From positions 50,465 through 114,464 of the forward strand of contig JAFGBS010000031.1 in NCBI GenBank assembly GCA_016933055.1: a DNA stretch of 64,000 bases, written 5' to 3'. This document shows positions 33,868-42,056 of this stretch, one piece after another; position 1 is the first letter of the stretch; the number at the start of each line of letters is the position of its first letter. This stretch comes from Promethearchaeota archaeon. GTDB lineage: Archaea; Asgardarchaeota; Lokiarchaeia; Sigyniarchaeales; Promethearchaeaceae. Below the pieces are notes generated by a model. It worked only from the letters and a program-made list of their open reading frames with translations, searched no databases and was not told the DNA's origin. A program made the position numbers and the translations under genes.

Positions 33868-34575
33868 CTAATCCAATTGTTTCTTAAACAATACTAATCC
33901 CATTTTTATAAAAGACTTGCATAGGCTGTAGACTCGGGTGAGGGGTACGTCAGTTTCATCTGCGATAGTTCCCAAATCTTTCACTCCATCAATTGCTTGG
34001 AACACTAATTTGGAATCATTACTGGAAAACAAGTCGTATATACCTCGTTCATATATCTTCTTAATTCTTTTATAGGGAACTAAACTCGCATCGAACTTGG
34101 AAATATTACCTCCGCTAAATTCTTGAGGATTTTCTAGACTATCTTTATGATGGATTATATTTTCTAAAATTGTTTCAAAATCCTTGAATATCTCGGTTTC
34201 TCCATCCCATTTGTTTTCCGTAATGAATGGAAATCGGCGGATAAACGCGGAACTAATTTTTTTTAACATAGCTTCAACCATAGTCCCTTCGATATCCTTT
34301 CCCTTGGATGCTCCTACAAATAACAGATTATGATCATTTGGCGGTTTAAAAAACAAGAAACTTACATCTTCCATCTTCATTTCCTTCATATTTCCAAGGG
34401 CATCAACATTTTTTGCGAACGAGTTGATAGCTGATAAAAATCCTGATATCATCGTAATCTGGTCTTCATTTGGACGGCTATTGTCATATAAACATTCATT
34501 TCTAGTAAATATGGGAAGCCCGTTTTTTAAAATGAACAAATCGTTTAACATCGGAGACACATTAGCTTTAGCCAT
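33868..34575 (-). CDS. Soluble protein with longin-like module and C-terminal winged helix
   Basis: I choose the ATG at 34575; a TTG at 34644 would add 23 residues without an obvious ribosome site. Residues about 8-140 form an alpha/beta module: DLFILKNGLPIFTR, then MISGFLSAINSFAKN, HNLLFVGASKGKDI, and a long helix with SSAFIRRFPFITENKWDG. By eye this repeats the C-terminal modules of the membrane proteins at 27951 and 56291, including GF-x-SAI and the W-x-G pattern. Residues about 165-235 look like a winged helix (LVFQAIDGVKDLGTIADETDVPLTRVY). The protein thus joins a sensor-like platform and a possible nucleic-acid or protein-binding helix-turn-helix. Maf follows in the same transcript. Function unknown; role in signalling inferred from the module. 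Confidence 0.65.
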   Translation of the reverse strand: MAKANVSPMLNDLFILKNGLPIFTRNECLYDNSRPNEDQITMISGFLSAINSFAKNVDALGNMKEMKMEDVSFLFFKPPNDHNLLFVGASKGKDIEGTMVEAMLKKISSAFIRRFPFITENKWDGETEIFKDFETILENIIHHKDSLENPQEFSGGNISKFDASLVPYKRIKKIYERGIYDLFSSNDSKLVFQAIDGVKDLGTIADETDVPLTRVYSLCKSFIKMGLVLFKKQLD

Positions 34576-34692
34576 CTCTTGTCGAATAATGAACACCTTA
34601 GAATCTAAATAAGTGAGTGTACTATCTTCATAACACAGCTTCAAGAAAAAAAAGGTTAAGAAAAAGAAAATTAGAATTTCACAATTTGAGAA

Positions 34693-35490
34693 TTACAATT
34701 TTGTTCCACAATTCGGACAGAAGGGGTCTCCCAGAACCACTTTGGAATGGCAATTTGGGCATAATAGACCCTTTGTGCTAGTAGAAACTGAGGAATCAGT
34801 GACTGTAGCTATTTTTGGCTCAGCTTTTTTCTTTTTTGCCTTTTTGACTTTAGTGGTCTCTAAATCTCCTCCTGGTTTGTACTTAAGACTGCCAATTAGA
34901 GCACCAAATACACCTGCAATCAACCCACCTTCAACACAAGCGGTTAATACTGCTGCAATATATGGCAAATCGGTCATCCCAGAAAATAAACCATTCAATA
35001 CCGCCATGAGATCAAAAATACCTGGTAAACCAGCACCACCTAATGCGGCATTCACAATCGCCTGAATTGCAATCGGAAACACTCCGATTGCTAGTGCATA
35101 TCCTAAGCCAATAGCTAAACCCGTATCAAATCCTTGTCGCGCTTTCTTGCAAAATAATGCAGCTGTTATCGTTCCCACTAATAACCATGGTAACACAATT
35201 GCTAATGCCATACCTATATCGTCTGGTCTGTAATATAATGCCCAATGAAGCGGGAAGAACCAGAGCATCATAATTCCCAAAATACCTTGAATTATAAACG
35301 GAATAAAACCAGCAAGAAATCCTGGTAGGGGAACTAAACTAAATGCAGTATCTATTGCATCTCCGATTCCAATAAATAGACTTCCGGTGATTGCAGCACC
35401 CAAATCTAATACATTAAAGGAAAACCATGCCAGAGGTATCAAGCACAACATCCCAAGGCAACCTGTCCAAATTACACGCCATAATCCCAT
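34693..35490 (-). CDS. Polytopic membrane protein with C-terminal zinc ribbon
   Basis: Residues 1-210 contain about six hydrophobic helices with glycine-rich loops, so most of the protein lies in the membrane. A lysine-rich linker (TTKVKKAKKKKAEPK) follows. The last 25 residues, CPNCHSKVVLGDPFCPNCGTKL, form a compact zinc ribbon with two C-x2-C pairs and should lie in the cytosol. The membrane part is not recognised. Such zinc-ribbon tails are common in archaeal membrane proteins of unknown role and may bind a partner protein. The 212-base gap upstream, towards the PfkB gene, holds no recognisable RNA or repeat. Confidence 0.8.
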   Translation of the reverse strand: MGLWRVIWTGCLGMLCLIPLAWFSFNVLDLGAAITGSLFIGIGDAIDTAFSLVPLPGFLAGFIPFIIQGILGIMMLWFFPLHWALYYRPDDIGMALAIVLPWLLVGTITAALFCKKARQGFDTGLAIGLGYALAIGVFPIAIQAIVNAALGGAGLPGIFDLMAVLNGLFSGMTDLPYIAAVLTACVEGGLIAGVFGALIGSLKYKPGGDLETTKVKKAKKKKAEPKIATVTDSSVSTSTKGLLCPNCHSKVVLGDPFCPNCGTKL

Positions 35491-35702
35491 TTTTTAATCA
35501 TTTCCTTTGTTTTCGTTGTTTCTTTGTAGGTTTCTTATAGATCAAGAAAATTTGTAAACATAAATGCTTGGGTCTTATAACAAAAATCCTCACCTTTATA
35601 TCTTATTCGATTTGAATTTTGATGCGCTTTCGAATGCAAGTTTTGATTTGACGATTCTTCTAGTACTATTACAATCAAGTAACAAAAAGAAAAAATAGGA
35701 AA

Positions 35703-36671
35703 TTATAAAATTAGAGATTGATGGAAATTTTTTTGAAATCTTTGGTGAATATCTGTAATTGTGAATTGTTGGGATTGAGGTCCAAGAGACTCTACCACAA
35801 AGGAACCTACAACACTCCCTAATTTACATGCATTTTCAAATAGAAGTCCACCGGCTAACCCAAATAATAAACCCGCTCGAAATCCATCCCCTGCACCGGT
35901 AGGATCCATTATTTTTTCAGGACGGCAACTTGGAATTTGGTAAATGTTCCCTTGATAATGGCATTCCGAACCCTTCGCTCCTTGAGTGATAATCAAGTTT
36001 GAATTTAAAGAGAGCAACTCTTTCAAGGTGTAATTCATTATCTTGAGTATCATATTAATTTCATATTCATTTCCTATTAGTAAATACGATTTTGGGATGA
36101 GATCAAGTAAGGATTCTCTAGAAAATTCTGGAGTAACTTGCCCTGGGTCGAAAATATATGGAATTTTCATGTCAACTAATTCATGGGCCCATTTTATCAT
36201 CGCTGGTGAATAATCTGGACTTAATGAAGCTATTTTAAAGGTGTTCGGTTCCGGATATTTCTCTTTTAAATTGATTGATGTTCCTCTGTTCATTGCCCCC
36301 CTGTGAAAAATGATTAACTGATTTTTTGCATAGTCATTAACAATGTAACATGTCGCAGAATAGGAATCTGGGTGAATTTCTCCCTCGAAATTGACATTTG
36401 GAAAGTATTCTATTCGGTCCTTATATCCCAAATCAATAAAATCTTTACCTACGGAGGTTACCAATGCTGCATGGGCTCCCAATAAAGATAGGTTATAGCC
36501 AATATTTCCGGCGGTACCTCCAAATAATTTTTCTTTAGTTTCCGGCATCACAGCAAGATTGAATAGGTGATTTATGGGATCCATGGAAATGGTTTGGTTC
36601 ATATCCCCACTAAAACTCATAATAAAATCATACGCTATGGAACCCAGAACGAGTATCTTACGGTTATCCAT
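35703..36671 (-). CDS. PfkB-family carbohydrate or nucleoside kinase
   Basis: Two PfkB signatures are visible. GGTAGNIGYNLSLLGAHAALVTSVGKD lies at about residues 50-77 (first signature). DPTGAGDGFRAGLLFGLAGG lies near 254-273 and contains the catalytic Asp of GAGD with the anion hole. The start is the ATG at 36671; a TTG at 36695 is rejected. Archaeal members of this size phosphorylate nucleosides, ribose or hexoses. A wide-substrate nucleoside kinase is a good guess, since many archaeal PfkB proteins have the GGxxxN lid, but context (divergent from galT) would equally allow a sugar. Length is 322 residues. Confidence 0.88.
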   Translation of the reverse strand: MDNRKILVLGSIAYDFIMSFSGDMNQTISMDPINHLFNLAVMPETKEKLFGGTAGNIGYNLSLLGAHAALVTSVGKDFIDLGYKDRIEYFPNVNFEGEIHPDSYSATCYIVNDYAKNQLIIFHRGAMNRGTSINLKEKYPEPNTFKIASLSPDYSPAMIKWAHELVDMKIPYIFDPGQVTPEFSRESLLDLIPKSYLLIGNEYEINMILKIMNYTLKELLSLNSNLIITQGAKGSECHYQGNIYQIPSCRPEKIMDPTGAGDGFRAGLLFGLAGGLLFENACKLGSVVGSFVVESLGPQSQQFTITDIHQRFQKNFHQSLIL

Positions 36672-36764
36672 GCAAAAACCAACATTGCATCTCAATTAAA
36701 ATTATAGATTGATTACAACTAACTTTTTGAAAATGGATTTTAAGGACGGATAATTTAGAGACTC

Positions 36765-37778
36765 ATGGGAACACCCAATCAGAATGAAGTTCGATTTGAT
36801 CCCATCCTTCGCGAATGGGTTATAGTTGCTCAAAATCGTACAGTTCGACCCGTTTTAGGTAAGACTTTTACGGATGAAAAACCATCTTATACATGTCCAT
36901 TTTGTCCCGATTCACCAGAAGGCGCAGGGGATTGGGTAGTTAAAGCTCTTCCTAATAGATTCCCGGCATTAAGTAACGAAATAGAAGGCAATTTTGCAGA
37001 CGAGACTCAATTATTCGATTTTTATCGCACTCGACCGGGAAAAGGTAATTGTGAAGTTCTCCTATATTCTCAAGATCATGAAAAAACACTTGCCGAATTG
37101 TCTATTTCGAATATAATTGCATTAATTGAACTTTGGAAAGAACGATTTCTATTCAATATGAATAATGAAGAGATGAGATATTCCTTTATATTTGAGAACC
37201 GAGGAGAAATAATTGGAGTTACTTTGCATCATCCTCATGGTCAAATGTATTCCTTTCCATTTATACCTCCTCGTATTGAGCGTGCCGTAAATTCTTCTCA
37301 AGAATTTTGGATGGAAAATGGAACATGTTTATTTTGTAAAGTCATTGAAACCGAAAAAAAAGACCAAAGTCGAATTATCGAAGAAAATGATGATTTCTTA
37401 GCTTTTATTCCATATTTTGCTAAATGGCCGTTCGAGATCCACATCTATCCAAAGAATCATTTTTCCTATATTTCACAAATCCCTCCAAATCAGTCGTATA
37501 ACTTTGCTACAATAATTAAGCACACAGTGCAGCGTTTAGATCAATTATATGGCTTTGTTATGCCCTATGTTTTTTCTCATCATAATGCTCCTTATAATTT
37601 CGGTCCTCTTCACGCCTATGATCATTTTCATTACCATATTGAAATATATCCCCCTTATCGTGCGAAAGACCGGATAAAATATATAGCAGGAGTGGAAATG
37701 GCAACACATACATTTATTAATCCTACAAATCCACAAGAAAATGCAAAAATGCTTCGGGATATCGAGTTGAACTTGTGA
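36765..37778 (+). CDS. galT: Galactose-1-phosphate uridylyltransferase (GalT)
   Basis: GalT swaps UMP between UDP-glucose and galactose-1-phosphate. The HHPHGQMYS segment near residues 153-161 contains the catalytic HPH triad. CPFCPDSPEGAGDW near the N-terminus and a second CLFC pair near residue 187 provide cysteine-rich sites. The start of the fold reads RFDPILREWVIVAQNRTVRP, which is typical. DHFHYHIEIYPP near the C-terminus is the second histidine-rich strand. The length of 337 residues is normal. It leads a plus-strand group galT-UPF0200-UPF0201 with only ten bases to the next gene. A galactokinase-like gene lies at 17689 but is not linked; no GalE is present here. Confidence 0.93.
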   Translation: MGTPNQNEVRFDPILREWVIVAQNRTVRPVLGKTFTDEKPSYTCPFCPDSPEGAGDWVVKALPNRFPALSNEIEGNFADETQLFDFYRTRPGKGNCEVLLYSQDHEKTLAELSISNIIALIELWKERFLFNMNNEEMRYSFIFENRGEIIGVTLHHPHGQMYSFPFIPPRIERAVNSSQEFWMENGTCLFCKVIETEKKDQSRIIEENDDFLAFIPYFAKWPFEIHIYPKNHFSYISQIPPNQSYNFATIIKHTVQRLDQLYGFVMPYVFSHHNAPYNFGPLHAYDHFHYHIEIYPPYRAKDRIKYIAGVEMATHTFINPTNPQENAKMLRDIELNL

Positions 37779-37788
37779 AGGGATTGTT

Positions 37789-38334
37789 ATGGCTTCAAAA
37801 TCATTGATTGCGATTGTTGGTTTACCAGCTTCGGGTAAAACTAGTGCTATAGAAGGAATTAAAGACATTGGTACGATTGTTACGATGGGGGATATAATCC
37901 GAGAAGAAGCCTTACATCAAGGTTTAGAACCTACTTCAGAGAATATTGGGAAGTTAGCTAAATCTCTCCGTAATGATCATGGAGAAGACATCATTGCACA
38001 ACGATGTATTGATAAAATCCAAAACCTCACAGATAAAATCATTTTAATTGATGGAATTCGCTCCACAGCCGAAGTTGAACGGTTTCGGGAGAGATGGAAA
38101 TTATATGTGATTGCAATTACTACTCCTGAAGAAATTCGTTTCAATCGTATACTTAAAAGGGGACGATCCGATGATCCTACAAATATTGACCAAATTCTTG
38201 AACGGGATCGACGGGAACTGCAATTTGGATTAAGAGAAGTTATTGACAATGCGGAGTTTGTTATAATTAATAATCAAGATGTATCTAGTCTACAAAAAAA
38301 AATTAAAAAATTGGTGGAAGAACTTTTAGCATGA
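37789..38334 (+). CDS. UPF0200-family P-loop nucleotide kinase-like protein
   Basis: The N-terminal IAIVGLPASGKTSAI is a Walker A loop. A lid-like basic helix (RFNRILKRGRSDDPT) and an Asp-containing LIDGIRSTAEVERF strand resemble adenylate or dephospho-CoA kinases. This archaeal family (UPF0200) is an uncharacterised P-loop kinase of about 180 residues; this copy has 181. It is followed by the UPF0201 gene with an ATGA overlap, an arrangement found widely in archaea, which suggests a joint role, perhaps in RNA metabolism. The phosphate acceptor is unknown. Confidence 0.88.
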   Translation: MASKSLIAIVGLPASGKTSAIEGIKDIGTIVTMGDIIREEALHQGLEPTSENIGKLAKSLRNDHGEDIIAQRCIDKIQNLTDKIILIDGIRSTAEVERFRERWKLYVIAITTPEEIRFNRILKRGRSDDPTNIDQILERDRRELQFGLREVIDNAEFVIINNQDVSSLQKKIKKLVEELLA

Positions 38335-38771
38335 TAACCGTCGAAATTAAGGTGGAATTGAATCCAACTGAGGAAGTACATAAAATTTTAGAATTGATCA
38401 ATAATTTTACACAAATCAATGAAGAACAGATCACTATAGAGCAAATTTCTGAGGGATACTTCCTCTATAGTGCGAAAATAGAGGGGAGAAAAACCCTTGA
38501 CTCTATGTTTAACGGTCTACGTAGTCAAAGAACTGTCGAATCCGCACGAAAATATCTTATGGGAAAAAGAAAAGAACATAGTGTCTCATTCATGTTAAAT
38601 AAACAAGCTCTCCTTATGAACAAATATCATTTCTGTCATTCACCAGAGGAGAGTCCTATGGGACCCGTGTGGATAAAAATATCTTCTGATGACATAACAA
38701 GAGTTTTGAACTATTTAGTACCTCACACTATTAAAGGACAACCCCAAGAGGTGTCATATCTCCCTGACTAG
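38331..38771 (+). CDS. UPF0201-family putative RNA-binding protein
   Basis: The 146-residue protein opens with ITVEIKVELNPTEEVHKIL and contains SQRTVESARKYLMGKRKEHSVSFMLNKQALLMNKYHF, the best-conserved part of this archaeal family (DUF54). Homologues have a ferredoxin-like fold and have been proposed to bind RNA. Its start overlaps the UPF0200 stop as ATGA, so the two are translated together. PVWIKISSDDITRVLNYLVPHT at the C-terminus is also conserved. A 77-base gap without features separates it from the HIT gene. Confidence 0.88.
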   Translation: MITVEIKVELNPTEEVHKILELINNFTQINEEQITIEQISEGYFLYSAKIEGRKTLDSMFNGLRSQRTVESARKYLMGKRKEHSVSFMLNKQALLMNKYHFCHSPEESPMGPVWIKISSDDITRVLNYLVPHTIKGQPQEVSYLPD

Positions 38772-38848
38772 TTTATCTAAACATACTCTAGTAATTTGTT
38801 GTTTTCATAAGCTTAATAGAATCTAAGACATATAGGTTCCATGAAACT

Positions 38849-39373
38849 ATGGAAAAAGATAATAATTTGTTCAAGGATAATCTTCACGCTGTCGGGAAAC
38901 TTAAATATGTACAAGATTTAAAGAGTTCAGATATTAATTGCATATTATGCGAAATTTTGGCAGATTCTGAGAAAGTCGAAGTCTTAAAAATATATCAAGA
39001 TGATACAATGGCAATCTCCCTTAACCTTTATCCTTTCAATCCCGGACATTTAATGATCTTTCCTGTTCGTCACATAGTGGATTTCCGAGAATTAACTGAG
39101 CCAGAGATAATACGTCTTTCATATTTGATCGCTAAATGTCAAGACATGCTAACCGAGATGTATAATCCCCTCGGGTATAATGTCGGTTTTAATCAAGGAA
39201 AGGCAGCAGGGGCTAGTATAGAGCATCTTCATCTACATATTGTACCCAGATTCAAGAGGGAGTTAGGTTATATTGATATTATTGGGAAGACGAGAGTCCT
39301 TGTAGAAGATGTGCATTCAGTCTATAAAAAAATGAAAACACTAACTCCAAAATATTTTGATAAAAACGAATAA
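38849..39373 (+). CDS. HIT-family (histidine triad) nucleotide hydrolase or transferase
   Basis: The catalytic histidine triad HLHLHIVPR lies near residues 126-134, preceded by NQGKAAGASIEHL. An N-terminal CILCEI pair may hold zinc together with nearby residues, as in the archaeal/bacterial group related to AP4A phosphorylase. LNLYPFNPGHLMIFPVRHI is the nucleotide-contact strand. HIT enzymes split AMP from lysine, dinucleoside polyphosphates or related substrates. At 174 residues it has a C-terminal extension of some 30 residues typical of that group. It converges with the long coiled-coil gene. Confidence 0.93.
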   Translation: MEKDNNLFKDNLHAVGKLKYVQDLKSSDINCILCEILADSEKVEVLKIYQDDTMAISLNLYPFNPGHLMIFPVRHIVDFRELTEPEIIRLSYLIAKCQDMLTEMYNPLGYNVGFNQGKAAGASIEHLHLHIVPRFKRELGYIDIIGKTRVLVEDVHSVYKKMKTLTPKYFDKNE

Positions 39374-39378
39374 ATTCA

Positions 39379-40848
39379 TTATTTTTTACCAAGATCTCTT
39401 CGAAGAATCTTTATTCGCTTTTTATGTTCGGTTATTTCTTTTTGTAGCATGTCTAATTCTTTTTCATGACTTTCCTTCATCTCTTTCAGACGACGATTAA
39501 GTTTGCCTTCTATTTTTTCCTTATTTTCGATTTTCTGTTGCAAATCCTGTATCTGTTCCTCTAATGTTCCTTGTTCGTTCCGTAGGCTTTCTAATTCCAG
39601 ATTTTCTTTTATTGTTGAGCTACGCAATTGTTCCACTTGAGTTTCTAATCGGGATATGATCGCTGCATCACCTGTATTTTGCTCTTTTAATTTCTTGACT
39701 TGATCATATAATACTTGTTTTTGGCGTTCTTGTTCAACCACTCGTTCGTTTAATGCGTTGATCTCTTGAGCTAGATTTTCAGCTTCTAAAGCATTATCCC
39801 GTTTCTGTTCCACCTGCTGGGTTAGTTCTGCGATTATTGTGGTATTCTCAAAAGTGGTCTTTTGTAAATCTTCAATTTGTTTTTCTAATTCAAAAATTAG
39901 TTTTTCTTTGGTGGTAATTACTTGATCTTTGTTCGCAAGAATTTTTTTCAATTCCTCATAATCCGATCGTTTTACAGTATCTGCTTCCATATACTGAATT
40001 TGTTCATTGTATCCACTAATTTCTTTCTGTAAATCCTTAATGATAGCGTCTTTGTTCGCTAATTGCTCCTTATAAGAGGTGATTACACTAGAATCCTCCG
40101 CTATTTGGAATTGGCTTTGAGAGAGTTTCTCATTTATGGCTTGATTTTCCTTTTCCAGTTCTATGATCGTGCTCTTGAGATTTACTAACTCGGTTTTATA
40201 TCCCTCGAGTTCATGAACTAAATCCTTAAATTTTGAAGAGATTTCTGTTGATTCCGTTTTATAATGTACCAATTCGGCTTGTTGTTGATTGTTTAACCTC
40301 TCCAAATCCTTAATTTTTGATAAATTAATCGTGTTTTGCTCTCGCAAGCGAGTATTTTCTCTTATGAACTCTTGCTTTTCAGCTGAAATTACTGCAATTT
40401 CATCATCGAATGATTGGTTTAATGCAGTTCTATTTAGTAATGCTTGATTTTGGGCATTGATTTGTTCAATTTGCAGTTCATAGGAACGTGCAAGTTCCTC
40501 TCTTTCTTTTATTGCATCTCCCAACTTAAACATGAATTCATCCTTTTCAGCTTTAATTGCATCCAATCGTTTCTGCAATTGTCCGAGTTTCACTGAATAC
40601 TGTTCTTGAATTTTCTCGGTATTCCTTTTTTGGTCATCCCCTTGTATAAGCGCATCCAATTCTTGATTCTTCTTCTGTAACTCAAGGATTTTCTTATTCA
40701 ATTTTTCAATTAACTGAGCTTGTTCCTGGGTTCGATCGACAGAATTTTCTGATTCTTTTTCTTCTACCCATCCTAGTCCGGATAGAGCTTCTTTTATTGC
40801 ATCATCTTCTTTGATGTCCTTTTCATTTTGATTATTCAAGATGCTCAC
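39379..40848 (-). CDS. Long coiled-coil protein
   Basis: Apart from 35 N-terminal residues, this 489-residue protein is a nearly uninterrupted coiled coil, shown by heptad repeats of Leu, Ile and Val with heavy Glu, Lys and Gln content (for example LIEKLNKKILELQKKNQEL). There is no ATPase head, membrane segment or signal peptide, so it is a cytosolic rod of up to about 65 nm. The N-terminus contains a short acidic segment with GLGWVEEKE that may bind a partner. The C-terminus is strongly basic (EHKKRIKILRRDLGKK), which could contact nucleic acid or a membrane. Candidates are a scaffold, a tether or a chromosome-linked protein; the sequence does not decide. It is flanked by an approximately 120-base gap before the synthetase group. 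Confidence 0.85.
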   Translation of the reverse strand: MSILNNQNEKDIKEDDAIKEALSGLGWVEEKESENSVDRTQEQAQLIEKLNKKILELQKKNQELDALIQGDDQKRNTEKIQEQYSVKLGQLQKRLDAIKAEKDEFMFKLGDAIKEREELARSYELQIEQINAQNQALLNRTALNQSFDDEIAVISAEKQEFIRENTRLREQNTINLSKIKDLERLNNQQQAELVHYKTESTEISSKFKDLVHELEGYKTELVNLKSTIIELEKENQAINEKLSQSQFQIAEDSSVITSYKEQLANKDAIIKDLQKEISGYNEQIQYMEADTVKRSDYEELKKILANKDQVITTKEKLIFELEKQIEDLQKTTFENTTIIAELTQQVEQKRDNALEAENLAQEINALNERVVEQERQKQVLYDQVKKLKEQNTGDAAIISRLETQVEQLRSSTIKENLELESLRNEQGTLEEQIQDLQQKIENKEKIEGKLNRRLKEMKESHEKELDMLQKEITEHKKRIKILRRDLGKK

Positions 40849-40969
40849 GTAGTTGATCTATAATGACACATAAGGTATTGTAACTTTATCTTTTTTTTCC
40901 AATAGAATAGAAAAAATTCAACCTATTAATAATTCATTCAACATAGGAAATAAAGAAAAAAATGAGTAA

Positions 40970-42028
40970 TTAGTATAGTTTTTTCCAATCTAAATATTTC
41001 TGCGCTTGTTCTTTGCACAAATCCGTTTCACCTTGTTGGATTTGGATGCGCACATTTTGGATATTCATTGCAGTTGTATAAGTATCTGTCGATACAAGGA
41101 TGATAGGAATTCCTTCTTCTTCTGCTTTAGCCAATGCTTGTACTTCTGGTTGCAAATTTCCTGTAAGAACTATCAAAGAAACCCCCAATTCGATTGCTGT
41201 GAGTATAATATCCGATCGGTCCCCACCTGTGATCACACCTAGATTTTGGGATTTTCGCATGTAGGTAATAGCATCGTTACATTGCATCGCCCCAATAATG
41301 AAACGCTCTACCCGATTGTCTTTTACAACATTAATTTCTTCTGTAAGAAGCTTTCCCCCAGTCGCTTCTAATACTTCACCTACTGTGGGTGAGGATAATA
41401 ATTTCGATTGAGGAATAACCCCCAACAAAGGTACATTTCTTCGTTGGAATATTTGTTCATATTTTTCTTTAATTTTGGTTAGTTGTAGATCGGTCATATT
41501 TGTTAAAATAATTCCCTTTAGATCTAATTCATTCCGATTGATTTCTTCCAAAGCCATAATAATTTTATCTAAATCACTATCATCTTTGCACATGGAAACT
41601 AAAACCACAGGGGACTCCAGTAATTTCGCAAGTTGGGGGTCATCTAAACCAAGCGAATGAAATTGGGTATAGTCATGGTTTCCTTCGATGAACAAAATAT
41701 CCGTTTTCGAAGCCATTTCTTCAAAAGCATCCTTTATGAGTTCTTGTACTCCTTTTACCTTATCAAATGGAATTTCATCCAAAAAAGCAGTCGGAGAAAT
41801 GAAAATCGGACAAATTTCCTCTCTGGAATATTTCCGATCCAGCATACGATGAATCACATTGACATCCTTGTCTGCTTTAGTGACTTTCACATCAGAAAAG
41901 GGGTCTCCTATGGGTTTAAAATAACCGGAATTCATTCCGTCTTCTTTAAACACAAGAAACAATCCAATACTAACGGCAGTTTTGCCGGAAGCAGACGCAG
42001 TCGACATTATATAGATTGATTTTGACAT
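40970..42028 (-). CDS. BioD-like P-loop protein with DRTGG domain, partner of acyl-CoA synthetase
   Basis: Starting at the ATG at 42028 removes a 34-residue extension that would overlap the synthetase. The first 200 residues form a dethiobiotin-synthetase-like P-loop domain: SIYIMSTASASGKTAVSIGL, then EGNHDYTQFHSLGLDDPQLA. The last part contains the DRTGG domain, with GVITGGDRSDIILTAIELG near residues 247-265. The same pair of domains forms the N-terminal part of large phosphotransacetylases, and stand-alone forms are found beside ADP-forming acetyl-CoA synthetases. It may control or help that enzyme, perhaps by sensing a nucleotide or CoA. It lies 28 bases downstream of the synthetase in the same operon. 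Length is 352 residues. Confidence 0.85.
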   Translation of the reverse strand: MSKSIYIMSTASASGKTAVSIGLFLVFKEDGMNSGYFKPIGDPFSDVKVTKADKDVNVIHRMLDRKYSREEICPIFISPTAFLDEIPFDKVKGVQELIKDAFEEMASKTDILFIEGNHDYTQFHSLGLDDPQLAKLLESPVVLVSMCKDDSDLDKIIMALEEINRNELDLKGIILTNMTDLQLTKIKEKYEQIFQRRNVPLLGVIPQSKLLSSPTVGEVLEATGGKLLTEEINVVKDNRVERFIIGAMQCNDAITYMRKSQNLGVITGGDRSDIILTAIELGVSLIVLTGNLQPEVQALAKAEEEGIPIILVSTDTYTTAMNIQNVRIQIQQGETDLCKEQAQKYLDWKKLY

Positions 42029-42056
42029 TTTCATTCCAATTTTTCTAATTTTAATT

